DNA of 30,000 nt, taken from assembly GCF_964340395.1 (NCBI RefSeq), contig NC_135565.1:22742209-22772208 (forward strand), read 5' to 3'. Each line of letters opens with the position of its first letter. The stretch's first letter is position 1. Made by a program: the position numbers and the translations under genes. Positions 25,701-30,000 of this stretch are shown here, in pieces. Under the pieces are notes generated by a model that made no database searches, was not told the origin of the DNA, and worked only from the letters and a program-made list of their open reading frames with translations. The stretch comes from Glandiceps talaboti. Taxonomy: Eukaryota; Hemichordata; Enteropneusta; Spengelidae.

Positions 25701-28700
25701 GGAGGAGAGGTTTGACCATGGAGAGTGAGGTTAATCTAGCTATGGAGTAGGAGGGGTTTGACCAGGAAGAGTGAGGTTAATCTAGCTATGGAGTAGGAGG
25801 GGTGTGACCAGGAAGAGTGAGGTTAAACTAGCTATGGAGTAGGAGGGGTCTGACAATGAAGAGTGAGGTTAATCTAGCTATGGAGTAGGAGGGGTCCGAC
25901 CAGGAAGGGTGAGGTTAAAGTACCTATGGAGTAGGGGGGTCTGACCAGGAAGAGTGAGGTTAATCTAGCTATCGAGTAGGAGGGGTCTGACAATGAAGAG
26001 TGAGGTTAATCTAGCTATGGAGTAGGAGGGTTCCGACCAGGAAGAGTGAGGTTAAACTAGCTATGGAGTAGCAGGGGTCTGACCAGGAAGTGTGAGGTCA
26101 ATCTAGCAATGGAGTAGGAGGGGTTTGACCAGGAAGAGTGAGGTTAATCTAGCTATGGAGTATGAGGGGTTTGACAATGTTCATGAAGAGTGAGGTCAAT
26201 CTAGCTATAGAGTAGGAGCTGTCTGACAATGGAGAATGAGGTCAATATAGCCATGGAGGGGACAATGACTGGTGCTTACCATTACATGTTATACTATCAG
26301 CTGCCAATTCATAACCATCCGTACAGCTACACTGGAAAGATCCGACTTGGTTAGTACAAATTTGTTCACAGCCACCGTTGTTGTTGTTCTGGCATTCGTC
26401 AACATCTAGGAAACAAGTTGAAAGATTTCTTCAATTATCTGGTACATCATCTAGCTATTACATTATCTATGTGTATAGGATTCCCACATTAAAACAACAT
26501 TCACTAATCGGTGTCAACAGATGTCTGATTTATAATTATAAACGTGAAGAGTTTCTAGAAAACTACAAACGTGTTTGTAAAGTACTATGTGGGTGATCAT
26601 AATTGACACATGCACCTCTTAAACGTTAAGTATTCTATTCTATGAAAGAGACAAATTCACTACCGAAAATGCGTCCTGTATACAGTGGGAGTGCGCTCCA
26701 AAAGCTGATAGGGCTTTCCTTCCACCAAAACGTGATATCATTTTTTTATTTGATATCACAATTAAGGCACGTTTTCGTCTAATTCACACGCACATCTTAA
26801 ATTAGGACCGACGCTTAGCTAAGAAAACCCACCAGTAACAATTATGGACACTCAAACAAGAGCTTGTTTCTCAGCAGAAGTTGACATGATTTACGAAATA
26901 CCTTTTCCACAAACACAAATAAACCAGATCCAAGATGTGGTCGAAACTTTGCAATATGTAATAGCTTACATAGTGATGACGACATCGCACATCCTCTTTG
27001 TCAACTCACAATATATTCACTAAAACTTGTTAAGATGCCAATAATTTGATTTTGTATATGTTAATCATTGGTCGATATTATCAGAAGCAGTAACAAAACA
27101 GGATGAAATCATGATCACCAGTGAGCGAAGGTGCTGATATTGGGTGTTGATCCAAATATCAATTTGATATGATTTGATTTTATCGTGTATAAAGCTACAA
27201 AAATACTGTTATCCACTGGTGATTGGTACTGTTCACGTACCAGAAGACCATTGATCATGAATTTTAAAATAATTTTAAAATTAGCATTTCTCATTTAATG
27301 AAAGAGAAACGTTCCCTGACTTAAAATCGAGCAAATGTATACTGAAGTACCAGAAGCAGATTGAGCCATGCCATCACAAGGTGGTGGTTCATCGTCTTGT
27401 TTTCAATGCAGATGACAACATGAACTATTCTTTAATGTTAACACAGCGTTCAACAACCATATAATATTTTTAAATGGATAATTGATATTCTTTTAATCTT
27501 TATTTTAAACATATGTACTGTGCCAAGTGATTACCTTTCTTGATTTTAAGTGAGTTTTGATTTTATCTAAGAAAGTAACAGGAGAACTCTCAGAAATCCA
27601 AGACACATATTTAATAAAAGAGAACAAAAAAGCAGATACCACAAGTGTGTCCATCTCCAAGGAGTACTGCTGGTGAGGTACATGAACAAGTATACCCAGG
27701 CTGTGTGTTGGTACATATATCACTACACGGTGGTTCAGGATCACTACATTCATCAATGTCTGAAAACAAACACCTTGGTATTACTATGGGGTCCCTCTAC
27801 ATGTATGTGATGCGACTTGCCGGAATTCTTTGGTTCATTCATTTCCCTATGCAGTTAGCAATACTAGTATACATAGCACGTCTCCGATATCAATCGAGTT
27901 GTCCCTGATCTTGTATCTATGTTAGACTTACTAGTTCTATGCAGATTTTATGTAGATTCGTGTAACTTGTGCATTAGTAACCATCACTTGCAATTTACTA
28001 AACTCAACCCAGATGTTAAGATTTAAACTTAGCAACAATCCGATGACGTAATTTTCATGCATATAATGTTTAGGAAATCCTCACTATGCAATTAACAATT
28101 CTAACAATGTCAGGGGACAATGGAACGTCATAGAAGACATGCATAGGCATTAAATTTATACTGAACTAATTTTATCAAGGTGTTATGTATTTTCACTTGA
28201 GTAAAAAGTTTATAAACTCATGTCAATGATCGTACATTGACACGTATTTAGTATGTTATCTTACCTTGACATAAGAAAGGAACATTGGGTATAGGTGTAT
28301 AACCATCATAACATGAACAAGTAAAATCTCCTTCAGTATTGGTACAGATCTGCATACAGTTGTGAGTTCCAGTTTGACACTCGTCTATATCTATAGTCAA
28401 CAATTATAATACATATTAATACAATAGAAACTGCCAAGTTTCATATTTACATCTATAGTCAACAATTATAATACATATTAATACAATAGAATCTGCCAAG
28501 TTTCATATTTACATCTACAGTCAACAATTATAATACATATCAATACAATAGAAACTGCCAAGTTTCATATTTACATCTATAGTCAACAATTATAATACAT
28601 ACTAATACAATAGAAACTGCCAAGTTTCATATTTACATCTACAGTCAACAATTATAATACATACTAATACAATAGAAACTGCCAAGTTTCATATTTACAT

Positions 28701-29821
28701 CTACAGTCAACAATTATAATACATACTAATACAATAGAAACTGCCAAGTTTCATATTTACATCTACAGTCAACAATTATAATACATATTAATACAATAGA
28801 AACTGCCAAGTTTCATATTTACATCTACAGTCAACAATTATAATACATACTAATACAATAGAAACTGCCAAGTTTCATATTTACATCTACAGTCAACAAT
28901 TATAATACATATTAATACAATAGAAACTGCCAAGTTTCATATTTACATCTATAGTCAACAATTATAATACATACTAATACAATAGAAACTGCCAAGTTTC
29001 ATATTTACATCTATAGTCAACAATTATAATACATATTAATACAATAGAAACTGCCAAGTTTCATATTTACATCTACAGTCAACAATTATAATACATACTA
29101 AACAATAGAAACTGCCAAGTTTCATATTTACACGCAAAATTGATTTAAAGGAAATGGTTTTGTTTCAACCACAAAGTTCAAATTGTCTTGATGAGTTATC
29201 GTTCGTTACAAATTAACATTCCAGATTACAAACTGTGCAAAAACTAGTTGACTTTTTTTGTAATTTAAGGTTTTATTGGGTGTTATTTGTAAAGTGTGTA
29301 CATGTCATGTTACCTTCCAGTTTACAAAAGAGCAATGTTTATATTGCAGTCTATTACCATTTACGTTACATATGGAATGGGGGGGGGTTCATTTCTTTAG
29401 AAAAGGTAGAAGTTTCTGGTTTTTCTTTGCAAATAAAATATTCATATTTATAAATATGTTTAAATTGGTTGTACAGTTCTCTGAACACAGGAAGGGAATC
29501 CTTTCTTTTACAGTAGTAAATGTATTTTCTAACTAGTATAAGGCCTAATTTTGTCAGACCCAGATGAGACATTTTTACTCAATTTCATAAAAATAGTTGA
29601 CTTTGTAACAAAGGACAGTAAGTAAAATGCCAAGTAAACGAACAAAAGAGGTATTTTAACTTGAGGAAAAATTGGACAAAAATAGAAGGCAAATATCTAC
29701 CTAAGCAGGTTATTAAATCGGCTTGGAGAAGATATCCTGAAATGCAAGAGCACACTTCTTGTCCCATGCCATCTAGTGTACATAGCTGACTACACGTGTT
29801 GGGATCTGGGCAGTTGGCGGC
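22401..29821 (-). CDS. Gene B: EGF-repeat protein with C-terminal lectin-like domain (5' end outside window)
   Basis: Seven exons are joined on the minus strand: 29821-29701, 28390-28265, 27759-27640, 26405-26280, 24231-24109, 23381-23259 and 22702-22401. All internal junctions are phase 1 with GT/AG, giving 346 residues and a TAG stop. The visible protein has six EGF-like modules, five of them calcium-binding by the D-[IV]-[DN]-E-C start and hydroxylation motif, then a terminal module of 100 residues resembling a reduced C-type lectin-like domain. No membrane segment follows, so it is probably secreted. The first visible exon enters in phase 0, so at least one exon lies right of 30000. Gene B lies upstream of gene A in the same direction, about 5 kb away, and is separate because it has its own stop and poly(A) signal while gene A has its own signal peptide. 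Additional phase 1-1 exons hidden in the long introns cannot be excluded. Confidence 0.8.
22703..23258. other. Gene B last intron without supported features
   Basis: A 556-bp intron between the last EGF exon and the terminal exon. No repeat or exon is seen. Confidence 0.6.
23259..23381 (-). CDS. Gene B exon: calcium-binding EGF module 6 with an extra cysteine
   Basis: [28 protein letters not shown] and [14 protein letters not shown]. Seven cysteines: the extra one (ADC) stands where the sister exons have Asp-Glu or Asp-Ser. Phase 1-1; donor GTAGGT. Confidence 0.88.
23925..24100. repeat. Degenerate G-rich repeat beside EGF exon 24109-24231
   Basis: Recurring CTATGG/CTATGGGG elements spaced irregularly (for example GTCATCTATGGG twice) in the intron just downstream of this exon's donor. 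The sequence resembles the flank of the 46-bp array that follows the sister exon. Confidence 0.55.
24109..24231 (-). CDS. Gene B exon: calcium-binding EGF module 5
   Basis: [28 protein letters not shown] and [14 protein letters not shown]. Phase 1-1. The donor lies in a short direct duplication (sense TATCGGTATGTATCGG), giving two nearby GT sites; the first is the better match. Confidence 0.9.
24885..26256. repeat. 46-bp minisatellite array with internal block duplication
   Basis: Degenerate copies to about 25030, then roughly 26 regular 46-bp units containing GTGAGGTTAATCTAGCTATG and GAGTAGGAGGGGTCTGACCA. Variant units repeat in the same order about 508 bp apart. The period is not a multiple of three and stops occur, so the array is non-coding. 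It lies in a gene B intron next to the donor of the exon at 26280. Confidence 0.93.
26280..26405 (-). CDS. Gene B exon: calcium-binding EGF module 4
   Basis: [28 protein letters not shown] and [14 protein letters not shown]. Phase 1-1, 126 nt. It is very similar in nucleotides and protein to the next two exons (24109-24231 and 23259-23381). The 46-bp minisatellite ends about 25 bp after its donor. Confidence 0.9.
26406..27639. other. Gene B intron without supported features
   Basis: A 1234-bp intron between EGF modules 3 and 4. No minisatellite, exon or RNA gene is supported. Confidence 0.55.
27640..27759 (-). CDS. Gene B exon: calcium-binding EGF module 3
   Basis: [28 protein letters not shown] and LLGDGHTC. 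Phase 1-1, 120 nt; acceptor TTTTCAG, donor GTATCT. Confidence 0.87.
27760..28264. other. Gene B intron between EGF modules 2 and 3
   Basis: A 505-bp intron with no supported feature. Confidence 0.6.
28265..28390 (-). CDS. Gene B exon: calcium-binding EGF module 2
   Basis: [28 protein letters not shown] and [15 protein letters not shown]. Phase 1-1. Its acceptor (sense GACTATAG) is the first unit of the 62-bp tandem repeat that fills the adjacent part of the upstream intron. Confidence 0.88.
28391..29131. repeat. 62-bp minisatellite, 12 units, containing copies of a 3' splice site
   Basis: Units start at 28391, 28453, 28515, 28577, 28639, 28701, 28763, 28825, 28887, 28949, 29011 and 29073, each beginning CTA[TC]AGTCAACAATTATAAT. 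Units differ mainly at CTATAG/CTACAG, at ATT/ACT in the middle and one A/T; the last is slightly shorter. The first unit is the real acceptor of the exon ending at 28390. Confidence 0.95.
29132..29700. other. Gene B intron, remainder after the 62-bp array
   Basis: AT-rich unique sequence with a short G-run near 29379-29387. Overlapping open frames have no splice context or domain match. Confidence 0.55.
29701..29821 (-). CDS. Gene B exon (first visible): EGF-like module 1
   Basis: [20 protein letters not shown], then [17 protein letters not shown]; six EGF cysteines. It lacks the calcium-binding start. Enters in phase 0 and leaves in phase 1 (donor GTAGAT). A minisatellite begins about 35 bp upstream of its acceptor. 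Confidence 0.8.
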
Positions 29822-29855
29822 CTGTAAATTGTAGTATAAGGTTGGTCATTTATTT

Positions 29856-30000
29856 GAACCGACATGGGGTTTGAATTGTGGTAAAGGATATCTGAACCGA
29901 CATGGGGTTTGAATTGTGGTAATGAGGATGGTGGTTATATCTGAACCGACATGGGGTTTGAATTGTGGTAATGAGGATATCTGAACCGACATGGGGTTTG
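29856..30000. repeat. Minisatellite at the right edge of the window
   Basis: Four copies of GAACCGACATGGGGTTTGAA with following TTGTGGTAA, starting at 29856, 29893, 29943 and 29983 (spacing 37, 50 and 40 bp). The array continues past 30000, in the intron upstream of the first visible exon of gene B. Confidence 0.9.

Noticed and set aside
24885-29131. CRISPR-like arrays
   Set aside because: The 46-bp and 62-bp repeats are head-to-tail without unique spacers and lie in introns of an animal gene.
29235-29572. Overlapping open frames of 68-86 codons on both strands
   Set aside because: They lie in a gene B intron, overlap one another in different frames and show no recognisable domain.

Overview
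The window is genomic DNA of a multicellular animal. Genes are split into many short exons with GT...AG introns, and introns are full of micro- and minisatellites. Both proteins are built from animal extracellular modules (CUB, NIDO, calcium-binding EGF, HYR, VWD/C8/TIL). No prokaryotic or viral gene is visible. HYR-rich mosaic proteins and AT-rich DNA fit a marine invertebrate, perhaps an echinoderm, hemichordate or cephalochordate; the phylum cannot be fixed from the sequence alone.

Two genes lie head-to-tail on the minus strand. Gene A occupies about 1-16.9 kb. It starts at an ATG at 15205 with a signal peptide and runs through 25 coding exons to 353, then leaves the window. The exons join in one open frame of 1390 codons: signal peptide, CUB, NIDO, seven EGF-like modules (five with the calcium-binding signature), three HYR, a VWD-C8-TIL-VWC-like block with a GDPH motif, an 18-nt microexon and a fourth HYR. 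A probable 5' UTR exon lies near 16.8 kb.

Gene B occupies 22.1-30 kb and is the 3' part of another secreted protein: six EGF-like exons, all ending in phase 1, followed by a terminal exon that resembles a reduced C-type lectin-like domain. It ends in TAG at 22401 with a poly(A) signal about 300 nt further on. Its 5' end lies beyond 30000. Three of its EGF exons are close copies of each other.

Between the genes (about 16.9-22.1 kb) no coding sequence is supported; there are simple repeats and a few CTCF-like motifs. Minisatellites in gene B's introns are the most striking non-coding features. One is a 46-bp array with an internal copy of about 508 bp. Another is twelve 62-bp units, each carrying a copy of the adjacent 3' splice site. 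A tRNA-Ile-like SINE fragment lies in a gene A intron. Together the genes suggest a locus of modular extracellular-matrix, mucus or innate-recognition proteins; that functional reading is inference from domains.
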